Assembly: GCA_002169865.1 (NCBI GenBank)
Contig: NHIC01000003.1
Span: forward strand, 1 to 19,695
DNA: 19,695 bases
Source: Flavobacteriaceae bacterium TMED179
GTDB lineage: Bacteria > Bacteroidota > Bacteroidia > Flavobacteriales > Flavobacteriaceae
Reading direction: 5' to 3'
Numbering within the stretch: the stretch's first letter is position 1; each line of letters begins with the position of its first letter. The position numbers were made by a program, and so were the translations under genes. Positions 8,182 through 17,263 of this stretch are shown here, one piece after another. The notes under the pieces are model-generated. The model did not search any database and was not told where the DNA came from. It saw only the letters and a program-made list of their open reading frames with translations.

Positions 8182-9165
8182 TCACACTTTTTTCAAATAA
8201 GAGTCCCTAATCATTTTTGCAGTTTGATATCCAGGTTCATGACTCCATCCAGGTGGATAAAAAATATAGCGTAACTTATTTAAAACACCTGGAGCATTTA
8301 TTACGTCTCGGAAAAGGTGAATGATTTCTCCAAAATAAACATGGATAAAATTTCCAGAATCAATACTTCTAGTAATTCCATAGTCAATTTCTAAATCTGG
8401 ATTTTCCTCTTGGTAAGTTCCGAAAATCCGATCCCAAATATTAAAAAGATTACAATAATTCGTATCTAAGTATAATGGGTTTCTAGCATGATGAACCCTG
8501 TGATGTGAAGGGGTTAGTATAATTTTATTTAAAAAACCAAAACGAGCATCTTTTATTAAGTTTTCACCAACATGAATGAAAGCACCATAAGTACCATCAA
8601 TAAACATGATAGTAAACAGCATAATAGGATCAAGTCCCATTAAAATACAGATAGAAGTACGAATAAAATCGGCATAAGGAGCTTCCAGAAAAAAATGTGC
8701 GTGAGATACACTAAGATTCATTTCTTCAGGACTGTGATGGGTCGCATGAAGGCACCAAAATAGTCTGACCTTATGTGCAAGAAAGTGATAGATAAAGTGT
8801 GCAAATTCCCATATGATATAACCATAAATAAACCAATACCAGGTTAAGGATGTCTTAATAAATGCAAATGGCTGAAGGGCCCCTATGCATAAAGCTACCA
8901 TACCTATTGCTATAAAACGCCCAATAATCCTATTAAATAAATAAATTAAAAAAATTACCTTATATACTTTTGTTTGTGGTTTTTTGTAGATAAAACCTAA
9001 AAAAAGTTCTAAGAAAAGGAGTAAAGGTATAATTGGTAGTATTAGAGCTACTATTCCGTCATAAGTCAGCAATAAATTATATTCTTGGCTTTGAAGTATA
9101 TCTATAAATTTATTTACTCCAAAAAAATTTAAAATTTCATTCCACAACGAAAACAAAAAAGCCAT
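8182..9165 (-). CDS. Sterol desaturase / fatty acid hydroxylase family membrane protein
   Basis: A 327-residue integral membrane protein with hydrophobic segments near residues 38-58, 68-98, 108-128 and 175-195. It carries the histidine clusters of the di-iron fatty acid hydroxylase superfamily: H123-x3-H127-x3-H131, H140-A-T-H143-H144, and H221-H222-x2-H225-H226, with H198 as a further candidate ligand. These would bind two irons at the membrane face and use O2 to hydroxylate or desaturate a lipid chain. Family members include sterol desaturases, carotenoid and fatty acid hydroxylases and alkylglycerol monooxygenase, and the substrate cannot be told from sequence alone. The gene is divergent from the RND efflux operon across 225 bases. 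Length and motif spacing are normal and nothing looks broken. Confidence 0.88.
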   Translation of the reverse strand: MAFLFSLWNEILNFFGVNKFIDILQSQEYNLLLTYDGIVALILPIIPLLLFLELFLGFIYKKPQTKVYKVIFLIYLFNRIIGRFIAIGMVALCIGALQPFAFIKTSLTWYWFIYGYIIWEFAHFIYHFLAHKVRLFWCLHATHHSPEEMNLSVSHAHFFLEAPYADFIRTSICILMGLDPIMLFTIMFIDGTYGAFIHVGENLIKDARFGFLNKIILTPSHHRVHHARNPLYLDTNYCNLFNIWDRIFGTYQEENPDLEIDYGITRSIDSGNFIHVYFGEIIHLFRDVINAPGVLNKLRYIFYPPGWSHEPGYQTAKMIRDSYLKKV

Positions 9166-9390
9166 TCAATAAATTTTTGATAATATAAAAATAATTTAAA
9201 CTTGACAGATAATTTTTATCTAAACATTTTTGGATTGTTTTTTAATAAAGTTATAATATAGGTATTATCAAAATTATACTTTAGCTTCGCAAAAAAATAA
9301 CCATTGAAGTTCTTTACACTTTATTTTAAACCAATAAATGTAGCTTTATCAAAAGTGAATAAATAACCATATAATATATATTTTAAGCTA
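9166..9390. promoter_or_regulatory. Divergent promoter region with three copies of TTATCAAAA
   Basis: This 225-base AT-rich gap lies between the start codons of the hydroxylase gene (minus) and the RND adaptor gene (plus), so it must hold both promoters. The word TTATCAAAA occurs at 9265-9273 and 9346-9354 on the plus strand and inverted at 9175-9183. The first and inverted copies share 11 bases (TATTATCAAAA). A ten-base word, AAATAACCAT, also occurs twice (9295-9304 and 9361-9370). These could be operator half-sites; chance in AT-rich DNA is not excluded. No clear Bacteroidetes -33/-7 promoter was found with correct spacing. Confidence 0.4.
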
Positions 9391-10536
9391 ATGTCTAAAA
9401 AAAAATCGCTCAGAAGTGCAAGGAAATGGATTCTTTTCGTTTTAGGATTTGCTATTATAGCTTTGTCTTTTCAACTCTCAAAAATAATAATCGACAGTAA
9501 CCCCCCACCAAGAAAAAAAGCAGAAAACCCTATCAAGGATGTTTATACTTTAAAGGTTAAAAACGGTCCTTATCAAGTACAGATCCCATCAAAAGGGGTT
9601 CTTCAAGCCTATAAAAGAGTTAGAATTACAGCTCGGGTTCAAGGAGTAATGCAAACTATTAGACCACTTTTCAAATCGGGTCAAGAATACAGTTCAGGTC
9701 AAATTTTAACCAAAATTGAGTCTTCCGAATATAGAGCAAATGTAATCTCTCAACGTGCAGGGCTTTATAATTTGATTACTTCAGTATTACCTGATTTACA
9801 ACTAGATTTTCCCAAAGCTTACAGCCAATGGAATAATTATTTAAAAAAATTTGATTTAGAAAAACCAGTTCCAAGATTACCTAATATGGAAGAAAAAGTT
9901 CGACTGTTTGTGTCAGGGCGTGGTATTATTTCCTCTTACTATTCTTTGCAAAATTTAGAAAAAACACTCACGTTTTATCAGATTAAGGCACCTTTTAATG
10001 GTGTCCTTGTTAGTTCGAATGTTACCGAAGGCTCATTAATAAGGCCAGGCCAAGATTTGGGTGAGTTTATCGCACCTGGGGATTATGAATTAATGGTTGC
10101 ACTTCCAAAATCATATATACCAAAAATAGATAAGGGTGCACCCGTTAAGATAAAATCAATTGATACCAATAAACTTTACACTGGAATAGTCTCACGAATT
10201 AATGCTAAGGTAAATAGTAAAACTCAATCAGTAGAGGTTTATATTCGAATTCGAGATTCAGGACTTAAAGAAGGAATGTATATGGAAGCTGATATTAATG
10301 CTATGGAATTTAGTAATGTCTTTGCTATAGACAGAGGATTACTTAATGGATCACAGGAGATATTTATTGTTCAAGACAATAAGCTAAGCTTACGTAAGAT
10401 AAATCCTATCCACTTTACAGAGACCCTAGCTATAATAAATGGATTAGATGATGGAGAAGAAATAATTGCTCAACCAATGATAGGTGCTTATTCAGGGATG
10501 GAAATAAATCCTATTTCTTACAATAAATCCAATTAA
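9391..10536 (+). CDS. RND efflux periplasmic adaptor (membrane fusion protein)
   Basis: The 381-residue product has a basic N-terminus, one membrane anchor (about residues 13-31) and a periplasmic body. The two halves of a lipoyl-like domain are visible: GVLQAYKRVRITARVQG with PLFKSGQEYSSGQIL (roughly residues 70-110), and FYQIKAPFNGVLVSS with VTEGSLIRPGQDL (roughly 195-225). Between them is a fairly short helical hairpin region, then the beta-barrel and membrane-proximal domains. It bridges the inner-membrane pump and the outer-membrane channel encoded by the next two genes. It is first in the operon, with the pump start 9 bases after its stop. No Shine-Dalgarno-like sequence precedes ATG 9391, as is usual in this phylum. 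A membrane anchor rather than a lipobox attaches it. Confidence 0.9.
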   Translation: MSKKKSLRSARKWILFVLGFAIIALSFQLSKIIIDSNPPPRKKAENPIKDVYTLKVKNGPYQVQIPSKGVLQAYKRVRITARVQGVMQTIRPLFKSGQEYSSGQILTKIESSEYRANVISQRAGLYNLITSVLPDLQLDFPKAYSQWNNYLKKFDLEKPVPRLPNMEEKVRLFVSGRGIISSYYSLQNLEKTLTFYQIKAPFNGVLVSSNVTEGSLIRPGQDLGEFIAPGDYELMVALPKSYIPKIDKGAPVKIKSIDTNKLYTGIVSRINAKVNSKTQSVEVYIRIRDSGLKEGMYMEADINAMEFSNVFAIDRGLLNGSQEIFIVQDNKLSLRKINPIHFTETLAIINGLDDGEEIIAQPMIGAYSGMEINPISYNKSN

Positions 10537-10545
10537 TCCATTTTC

Positions 10546-13500
10546 ATGAAAAGTATTATAAATTATTTTATTAAATATCATGTTGCTGTAAACGTAATTA
10601 TAATTGCATTTCTTCTTTTCGGAACCTTAGGATTAAGGTCATTAAAATCCTCATTTTTTCCTCTAACTGAATCACATATTGTTCAAATATCAGCAATTTA
10701 TCCTGGAGCATCTCCTGCGGAGATAGAAGAAGGGGTAATTCTAAAAATTGAAGATAATTTGAAGGGGTTAAGGGGGGTTGAAAGAGTTACATCGATATCA
10801 AGAGAGAATTCAGGATCAATTATTGTAGAAGTTGAAGAGGATCTGGATATAAACTTTATGCTTTTGGAGGTTAAAAATGCTGTAGATAGAGTTCCTAGTT
10901 ATCCAACGGGGATGGAGCCTTTAGTAGTTTCGAAACAAGAGCCTTCACGCTTTACAATTAATTTTGCTCTTACTGCTAAAAATACAAGCCTTTTGGATCT
11001 TAAAAAAATAGGGCGTCAAGTAGAGAATGAATTGAGGGCATTGCCTGGAATTTCTCAAATAAATGTATCAGGATATCCAGATGAAGAAATTGAAATTGCT
11101 GTAAATGAAAATAAGCTTTTAGCTTATGGGCTAAGTTTTAATCAAGTAGCTCAAGCTGTTGCTAAAACCAATATTATTGTAACTGGAGGACGTGTAAAAA
11201 CAAATGCTGAAGAGTTTTTAATCCGAGCTAACAATAAATTTTATTATGCAGAAGAGCTATCTAATATTGAGGTCTTATCTCAGAGCGACGGGACTCAAAT
11301 TTTATTGAAAGATGTAGCTCAGGTGCAGGACAGATTTTCAGAAACACCAAATCGGAGCTATCTAGAAGAAGAGGTATTGGTAAATATTAGTGTTAGTTCA
11401 ACAAATTCAGAAGATGTGATTTCTTCAGCAGAAACCATTCGTAATTACATTCAAGAGTTCAACCAATCAGATGAAAATATAAAGTTAGAAGTCTTAAATG
11501 ATGCTTCGGTAACCCTGACGGAGCGAACTGAATTATTACTAAAAAATATACTTCAAGGGATGCTTTTGGTACTAATATTTCTTTCTATTTTTTTAAATTC
11601 TAGAATGGCTTTCTGGGTAGCTTTTGGTCTACCTGTTTCTTTTTTAGGAATGTTTATATTTGCCCCCCTCTTAGGACTAACAATTAATATATTATCAACC
11701 TTTGGGATGATCATTGTAATTGGGATTTTAGTAGATGATGCGATCGTTATTGCTGAAAACATATATCAGCACTATGAAAACGGAAAGTCTCCGTATCGTG
11801 CGGCAATTGACGGGGTTCTTGAAGTTATTCCTCCAGTAGTTTCGGCTATTATTACCACAATTTTAGCCTTTTCACTTTTCTTATTCTTGGATGGAAGAAT
11901 TGGAGAATTCTTTGGGGAGCTATCGATTGTAGTTATGTTAACTCTTTTTATTTCCTTAATAGAGGCACTAATTATACTTCCCGCTCATCTGGCAAACTCA
12001 AAGGCCTTGGTAAGAAAGAAGAAAGAACCAAAAACTATAATTGCTAAGGGTTTTGCGAAACTGAGGGAATTTAATAAAATAGGAGACCAAATAATGAAAA
12101 CCCTGAGAGATAGAACTTACGAACCATTTTTAAAATTTTCCCTAAATCATCGTTTTTTGGTAATAGCAATTTTTATTGGTATGCTATCACTCACAATAGG
12201 GTCTTTTGGAGGTGGAATAATTAGAACAGCTTTCTTTCCCTCAATTGCCTCTGATCGAATATCTATCGATTTAGTAATGCCTAACGGAACAAATGAAAGA
12301 ATTACAGATTCTATTATTTCGTATATTGAAAAAACTTCTAAACTTGTCAATTATGAGTTTACAGATAAATATTTGAAAGGAACTGATAAAGCCCTTTTCG
12401 TAAATACCATAAAAACTCTAGGGAATGGTGCTTCTAAAGCAAATTTGACTATTAATTTATTGCCTGGGGAACAACGTCCAGATATAATTCGATCGCAAAT
12501 GGTTACTACTCGTATCGCTGAACTTGTAGGGCCATTGATTGGGGTTGAAAGTGTAGTTTATGGATCAGGATCAAATTTTGGGGGAAAACCAGTATCAGTT
12601 TCTTTACTATCCAATAACATAAGAGAATTAAAAAATGCAAAAACTGAGCTTAAAGAGGCTTTAAAATCCAATGCTTTACTTAAGGATATTGAGGATAATG
12701 ATCCTGCTGGAATTAAAGAAATTACTTTAGAGTTAAAAGAAAACGCCTACTCATTGGGTTTAGACCTTCGATATCTAATGAGCCGAGTTCGAGCAGGATT
12801 TTTTGGAGTTCAAGCTCAACGCTTTCAAAGGGGACAAGATGAAATTCGTGTTTGGGTTCGCTATAAAAAAGAAGATCGTTCTTCTATTTCTCAATTAGAA
12901 GATATGAAAATTGATTTACCAAATGGGAATTTGATAGCCTTAAAAGAGGTAGCGAATTACTCTATTAAAAGAGGAGATGTATCTATAAATCATCTTGATG
13001 GTAGAAGAGAAATTCAAGTTTCGGCAGACCTTAAAAATGCAGAGGAATCTTCTGCTACTGATATAATGACTGACATCAGGTTTAATATTATGCCTTCAAT
13101 TCAGGAGAAATATTCCTCGGTAAGTGCTTCTTATGAGGGACAAAATAGAGAAGCGTTTAAACTTATTAATTCATTATCTGGAGCAGGTATACCCATTTTA
13201 ATTCTAATCTACATAACTATTGCTTTTGCTTTTAGAAGCTTTTCACAACCTATATTATTATTTTTGCTAATTCCCGTTAGTCTAATAGGTGTTGCATGGG
13301 GACATTGGATTCACAACTTTTCCGTTTCCATTATTTCTCTACTTGGGGTTATTGCACTGATTGGAATCATGGTAAACGACGGCTTAGTTCTTATAGGTAA
13401 ATTTAATATAAATATTAAGCAAGGACACAAATTTAAAGAGTCTTTAATCTTAGCAGGAAGATCACGATTCAGAGCTATTTTTTTAACATCAATGACAACT

Positions 13501-13779
13501 ATTGCAGGGCTTACCCCATTATTACTTGAGAAGAGTAGGCAGGCTCAATGGCTAAAACCCATGGCCATAACAGTTTCTTATGGCATTGCGTTTGCTACTA
13601 TTTTGACTTTAATATTATTACCAATTTTCATTTCTCTAAATAATCAGGTTAAAGTAATTTTTAAATGGTTAATAAGTGGACACTTCCCAACAAAAGAATC
13701 TGTTGAAAGGGCCATGATAGAGAAAGAAGAAGAGGAAAAAATGGCTGCTTCAGAAACAACAAAAAATAATGAAATATGA
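10546..13779 (+). CDS. RND efflux pump, inner-membrane permease subunit
   Basis: The 1077-residue product has the full RND layout: TM1 near residues 13-30, a periplasmic loop with the FFPLTE and YPGASPAEIEEGV signatures, a TM2-6 block around residues 330-480, a second half starting with a TM near 536-560, and TM8-12 at about 875-1050. The proton-relay aspartates are V396-D397-D398 in GILVDDAIVIAENI, matching D407/D408 of AcrB. In the second half the position of AcrB K940 is occupied by N944 in GIMVNDGLVL, as in the many RND pumps with a VND motif. The C-terminus is a charged tail. The pump would export drugs, lipids or metabolites using the proton gradient. Substrate is not predictable. Its stop overlaps the start of the TolC gene by four bases, indicating translational coupling. 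Confidence 0.93.
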   Translation: MKSIINYFIKYHVAVNVIIIAFLLFGTLGLRSLKSSFFPLTESHIVQISAIYPGASPAEIEEGVILKIEDNLKGLRGVERVTSISRENSGSIIVEVEEDLDINFMLLEVKNAVDRVPSYPTGMEPLVVSKQEPSRFTINFALTAKNTSLLDLKKIGRQVENELRALPGISQINVSGYPDEEIEIAVNENKLLAYGLSFNQVAQAVAKTNIIVTGGRVKTNAEEFLIRANNKFYYAEELSNIEVLSQSDGTQILLKDVAQVQDRFSETPNRSYLEEEVLVNISVSSTNSEDVISSAETIRNYIQEFNQSDENIKLEVLNDASVTLTERTELLLKNILQGMLLVLIFLSIFLNSRMAFWVAFGLPVSFLGMFIFAPLLGLTINILSTFGMIIVIGILVDDAIVIAENIYQHYENGKSPYRAAIDGVLEVIPPVVSAIITTILAFSLFLFLDGRIGEFFGELSIVVMLTLFISLIEALIILPAHLANSKALVRKKKEPKTIIAKGFAKLREFNKIGDQIMKTLRDRTYEPFLKFSLNHRFLVIAIFIGMLSLTIGSFGGGIIRTAFFPSIASDRISIDLVMPNGTNERITDSIISYIEKTSKLVNYEFTDKYLKGTDKALFVNTIKTLGNGASKANLTINLLPGEQRPDIIRSQMVTTRIAELVGPLIGVESVVYGSGSNFGGKPVSVSLLSNNIRELKNAKTELKEALKSNALLKDIEDNDPAGIKEITLELKENAYSLGLDLRYLMSRVRAGFFGVQAQRFQRGQDEIRVWVRYKKEDRSSISQLEDMKIDLPNGNLIALKEVANYSIKRGDVSINHLDGRREIQVSADLKNAEESSATDIMTDIRFNIMPSIQEKYSSVSASYEGQNREAFKLINSLSGAGIPILILIYITIAFAFRSFSQPILLFLLIPVSLIGVAWGHWIHNFSVSIISLLGVIALIGIMVNDGLVLIGKFNINIKQGHKFKESLILAGRSRFRAIFLTSMTTIAGLTPLLLEKSRQAQWLKPMAITVSYGIAFATILTLILLPIFISLNNQVKVIFKWLISGHFPTKESVERAMIEKEEEEKMAASETTKNNEI

Positions 13780-15122
13780 GAACAAGGTGTTTAGTAGTTC
13801 TTTTCTTTTTAGTTGTAATTTATAAAATCCAAAGTCAAGAAAGACTTTCAAAAGAAGAAGCTTTGACCATAGCATTAGAAGAAAACTTTGGAATTCAAGT
13901 TTCAAGAAATGTTACTGAGATTGTAAAAAATAATAGTAGTGTTCTTAATTCGGGTTATCTTCCAACAGTTTCCATTTCAGGTGGGAGTAATTATACAGAG
14001 TCTGATGCTGAAATTGCATTTCCTGGGCAGGTAGATGAGGATGGGACACCAGTACCAAATCGAATCTTTGAAGATCAAGAGTCACAACGCTTCAATGCAG
14101 GAGTTAATCTAAATTACACATTGTTTGATGGTTTAGGAAGGAAGTTTACCTATAAGCGATTAAAAGAACAATATGCTTTAAGCGAGTTGCAGCTTAGAGA
14201 AACTATAGAGTTTACTATTTTACAACTTTATGAAGTTTATTTTAATATTGCCCAACTTACAGAGTCAAACTCTATTTTTCAAGAAAACTTATCTATTTCA
14301 AAAGAGAGACAAAAACGAGCTGAAATTGCATTTATACATGGACAGGGAAATAAATTAGCAGTTTTAAATGCGCAGGTAGATGTTACAAACGATAGTATTA
14401 ACCTTATTCAAATTAAACAGCAGTTAGATAATTCAAAGCGAGATTTGAATCTTGTTTTAAATCAGCCAATTAGTCAAGATTTTGAGGTTGATTTAAATGT
14501 TGATTTTGTTCCTTATATCCAAATAGAATCTTACCTAGAGAACGCTGCAGAAAATAATGTAGAGCTTTTAAAGCAAAAGAGTAATACTCAAATTAATTCA
14601 TATGATATAAAGATTAGTCAATCTGGTTATCTACCCACAGTGGGGCTTGTAGGATCTTACGGATGGAATCTAAACAAAAGCCCTGCTTCACCATTTTTTC
14701 CTGGCACAAATAATACATCTTACTCTGTTGGAGTTGGCGCAAGCTTAAGTTGGAATCTATTTGATGGCGGAAGAACTTTAACAAGGGTAAAGAATGCAAA
14801 GCTAAGTTTTGAAAATCAAGACTTATTAGAGCAAGAGTCTAAGCTAAGTTTTAACCGTGATGTTACAAATAGTATTCAAAATTTTAAGAATACAAAAGAG
14901 ATTTTTAAAATTCAAAAGAAACAGGTTGAAACAGCTACTTATAATTTTAACCGCTCCCAAGCCCAATATAAATTAGGTTCAATTACAGCTATAGAGTTCA
15001 GACAGGCACAGATTAATCTAACAAATGCCCAAAACCAAAGAACCATTGCAAAATACCAAGCTAAGCTTGCTGAATTACAGTTAATTCAAATTACAGGACA
15101 GTTATTAAATGTAGATCTGTAG
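13776..15122 (+). CDS. TolC-family outer-membrane efflux channel
   Basis: The 448-residue product has a signal peptide (hydrophobic residues about 6-17, ending near IQSQ) and the two tandem structural repeats of TolC proteins. Repeat 1 begins SKEEALTIALEENFGIQVSR and includes SGYLPTVSISGG, with the strand LNYTLFDGLGRKF. Repeat 2 begins near residue 255 with AAENNVELLKQK and includes SGYLPTVGLVGSYGWN and LSWNLFDGGRTLT. Long helical segments follow each, the last containing QAQYKLGSITAIEFRQAQ, a common ending for this family. It would form the outer-membrane exit duct for the upstream pump and adaptor. ATG 13776 overlaps the pump stop (ATGA). The gene closes the operon. Confidence 0.93.
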   Translation: MRTRCLVVLFFLVVIYKIQSQERLSKEEALTIALEENFGIQVSRNVTEIVKNNSSVLNSGYLPTVSISGGSNYTESDAEIAFPGQVDEDGTPVPNRIFEDQESQRFNAGVNLNYTLFDGLGRKFTYKRLKEQYALSELQLRETIEFTILQLYEVYFNIAQLTESNSIFQENLSISKERQKRAEIAFIHGQGNKLAVLNAQVDVTNDSINLIQIKQQLDNSKRDLNLVLNQPISQDFEVDLNVDFVPYIQIESYLENAAENNVELLKQKSNTQINSYDIKISQSGYLPTVGLVGSYGWNLNKSPASPFFPGTNNTSYSVGVGASLSWNLFDGGRTLTRVKNAKLSFENQDLLEQESKLSFNRDVTNSIQNFKNTKEIFKIQKKQVETATYNFNRSQAQYKLGSITAIEFRQAQINLTNAQNQRTIAKYQAKLAELQLIQITGQLLNVDL

Positions 15123-15175
15123 TTTTTAACTCTGAAAGAAAAGTGTAACAAATAGCTGATTAGATAATTAAAATA

Positions 15176-15196
15176 AATCAAAATCATTTTTTGATT
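15176..15196. terminator. Possible terminator hairpin after the efflux operon
   Basis: AATCAAAA (15176-15183) is complementary to TTTTGATT (15189-15196) with a five-base loop. The stem contains T runs on both strands and overlaps the last codons of the convergent M24 gene, so it could stop transcription from either side. It is weak because it holds only two G-C pairs. Confidence 0.3.
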
Positions 15197-15864
15197 AAGA
15201 GTTGCTCATAAAATCCACCAATTTTATTTTCTCTATCTACAAAATGAATTTCTAGAATCCAATGCCTAAGATTTCCCATTCTATCAAGTTCATTCATGTT
15301 AAGAGTATTTTTAGGGTGGATATAATTTGTTTTATTCTCTTTTTCTAATTTTTCATGAGGAAAGTGGCCAATTAGATGACCTGCAATAGGGCCTCCAAAT
15401 TCCCAACCCATCTCTTTTGCTAAATTACAGCAATAAGAATAAAGCATTGCTCCAGTGATGTTTTCGTGTGAATGATAAAATACGTTTGCATTTTGCCATG
15501 CTTTTTCTATATCCCTTACTAATTTAAGTTTTAATACATCTTGTCCCAGCACATAGGTTCTCCCATAATCTGCTTCCCATGCTTCGAAAATGGGGCCAAA
15601 ATCAATAAAGAGGATGTCATCCTCTTTTACTAATAAATTTTCTGGATTTTCATCATATGGTAATAAAGTGTTAACCCCTGATCTTACAATGCGTTTATGC
15701 CAATATTTCTTTATGCCAAATAGATCAAAAGCTAAAGAGTATATTTCGTGATTAATATCTTTTTCTGTTTTTCCAGGTGAAATAATAGCCCTATTTTCTA
15801 TCTCTCGAAAGAGGGTTGCTGCTTTTTTTTCAGCATCAATTAGTTGTAGTAATGCTTCTGACAT
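15184..15864 (-). CDS. Short M24 (methionine aminopeptidase/aminopeptidase P-like) metallopeptidase family protein
   Basis: The open frame starts at TTG 15873, but ATG 15864, three codons inside, is the more likely start (226 residues). Numbering from the TTG, all five metal ligands of the M24 'pita-bread' fold can be placed: D91 (LFIDFGP), D102 (ADYGRTY), H166 in AGHLIGH, E208 in LEIHFV and E223 in GGFYEQLL. H173 in PHE matches the second active-site histidine. A two-metal peptidase acting on N-terminal residues is therefore plausible. The protein is only the catalytic domain, lacking the N-terminal domain of aminopeptidase P and creatinase, and some M24 relatives are not peptidases. It is convergent with the TolC gene; the regulator upstream lies on the same strand 68 bases away. 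The substrate is unknown. Confidence 0.8.
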   Translation of the reverse strand: MSEALLQLIDAEKKAATLFREIENRAIISPGKTEKDINHEIYSLAFDLFGIKKYWHKRIVRSGVNTLLPYDENPENLLVKEDDILFIDFGPIFEAWEADYGRTYVLGQDVLKLKLVRDIEKAWQNANVFYHSHENITGAMLYSYCCNLAKEMGWEFGGPIAGHLIGHFPHEKLEKENKTNYIHPKNTLNMNELDRMGNLRHWILEIHFVDRENKIGGFYEQLLIKK

Positions 15865-15932
15865 ATCAAACAAATATATTCAATAAGCAGAAAATATTTA
15901 AAAGAGTTGTTTAAAAAATATTAAAATTTACG

Positions 15933-16400
15933 TTAGTAGTTTAGAAGCACACTCTTAAATTTTTTATATCCCAAAATTGAGCATCGAATACTATCCTCAC
16001 GATTTTTATTTTTATTATTTATATACCAATCATTTAATCTTGGATGAAATTTCATATCAAGATGTTTTGTACCCCAGATCAATAAATCATATATTACAGG
16101 GTATAATTCGATTCCAGCTTCTGTGAGGTAATATTGTTTAACCTTTCTGTTGTTCGGATGTAATCGATAATTGATTAAGTTAAAATTTTGCAATTTATTA
16201 ATCCTATCGGAAAGAATATTACTTGAAATATTCTCTAGGGAGTTACTAAAATCTGTAAAGGTTGTACGTTCAAGAAAAAGGTCTCGTATCAAAATTAATG
16301 ACCAATTATCCCCAAGAATTTCAAGGCTAGTGCTAATAGGGCACGAAGAACGATTGTCTCGTACATTGATCTTTGGCTCTATCTGAGTTGTAGTTCCCAT
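15933..16400 (-). CDS. HxlR-family winged helix-turn-helix transcriptional regulator
   Basis: The frame is open from TTG 16430, but ATG 16400 gives a 155-residue protein of normal length and is preferred. The sequence carries the HxlR signature: CPISTSLEILGDNWSLILIR, then FTDFSNSLENISSNILSDR, the recognition region with RINKLQNFNLINYR, the wing (KVKQYYLTEAGIEL) and a C-terminal helix (YPVIYDLLIWGTKHL). The cysteine at the start of the signature (residue 20 from the ATG) is the conserved one that in several characterised HxlR members senses electrophiles or oxidants; a second cysteine lies near the C-terminus. The likely role is control of a neighbouring gene: the M24 gene downstream, the DUF4468-like gene across the divergent gap, or an unlinked target. 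Confidence 0.88.
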   Translation of the reverse strand: MGTTTQIEPKINVRDNRSSCPISTSLEILGDNWSLILIRDLFLERTTFTDFSNSLENISSNILSDRINKLQNFNLINYRLHPNNRKVKQYYLTEAGIELYPVIYDLLIWGTKHLDMKFHPRLNDWYINNKNKNREDSIRCSILGYKKFKSVLLNY

Positions 16401-16614
16401 TTCAATTATTTTTAAAACTGCCCCATACAAGATTATAAAGAAATAAACAGTTAGAATATTGAATTGTTGATTCGAATATAAAATTTTGCTGGCGTAGTAA
16501 ATATAAAAATTTTTTTTAAAATACAGTATTAGAGGCTTTTAGCATTTTTTTTAATTAATAAAAATAATTAGGTAATTAGAATTAAAAAGATATTTAAGAA
16601 CATTATATTTAATA

Positions 16615-17262
16615 ATGAAAAAAATCCTATCATATTTATTTTTATTCTTTACTTATAGTCCTATTTTTTCTCAAACTATAGAGGGCAATAAGATCTCTCA
16701 AGTCTATGAGGTCAGAGGAATTGATGCAAAACAGATATTCTCAAAATTAAATTATGCAATTGCCTTAATCTACCAGGATGCAACAGATGTAATTAAATAT
16801 AAAGACGATCAGTCTAAAAGTCTTATCATTAAAGCTCTAGCATTAGTTCCTGTTCTTGATGCATATAAATTGATGAACCCTAATAATTCTGAACTTACAG
16901 ATTATATCGATTATAGTCACAGTTATACTGTTATTATTAAGGTAAAGGATGAGAAATATCGTATTCAGATGATTTACCAAGATGGTAAATATTCAGATTC
17001 CCAATCAACAGAATATAAACTTCCATTTTCTGCAAAAATGGATTTCAAGATGAATGAGATGGAGGAGATAATGGAAAAAGCAAGAAAAGAGATGGATCAA
17101 GAATATTATGATATGACCAGTAGAAAGAAAAAAGAAATTTATATCCTATCACAACCGAAAGTCGTTCGTGAATACCAGCAAACTTTAAAGGAATATTCTA
17201 CTCTATTTTTTCAGTCAATATATAAAAATGTACTAGACGAAATTAATGAAGAGGATTGGTAA
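16615..17262 (+). CDS. Exported DUF4468-like protein
   Basis: The 215-residue product begins with two lysines and a hydrophobic run (residues 4-18) ending IFSQ, a typical Bacteroidetes Sec signal peptide. Residues about 29-125 (starting VYEVRGIDAKQIFSKLNYAI) resemble DUF4468, a small alpha/beta domain found almost only in Bacteroidota; its function is unknown. The C-terminal third is highly charged and helical (NEMEEIMEKARKEMDQEYYD) and may form a coiled coil. It sits divergent from the HxlR regulator across about 214 bases with no ORF of note, and its stop is one base from the convergent MFS gene stop. The DUF4468 match is by eye, so treat it as moderate. Confidence 0.7.
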   Translation: MKKILSYLFLFFTYSPIFSQTIEGNKISQVYEVRGIDAKQIFSKLNYAIALIYQDATDVIKYKDDQSKSLIIKALALVPVLDAYKLMNPNNSELTDYIDYSHSYTVIIKVKDEKYRIQMIYQDGKYSDSQSTEYKLPFSAKMDFKMNEMEEIMEKARKEMDQEYYDMTSRKKKEIYILSQPKVVREYQQTLKEYSTLFFQSIYKNVLDEINEEDW

Positions 17263-17263
17263 T

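Noticed and set aside
7727..15184. Horizontal acquisition or mobile element carrying the efflux operon
   Set aside because: No integrase, transposase, tRNA, flanking direct repeats or obvious base-composition change was seen around it.
16171..16386. Plus-strand ORF opposite the HxlR gene
   Set aside because: The minus strand encodes a clear winged-helix signature here; the plus-strand product has none.
16401..16614. Possible small RNA or riboswitch in the HxlR/DUF4468 divergent gap
   Set aside because: Only AT-rich sequence was seen, with no conserved riboswitch core, strong hairpin or coding frame.
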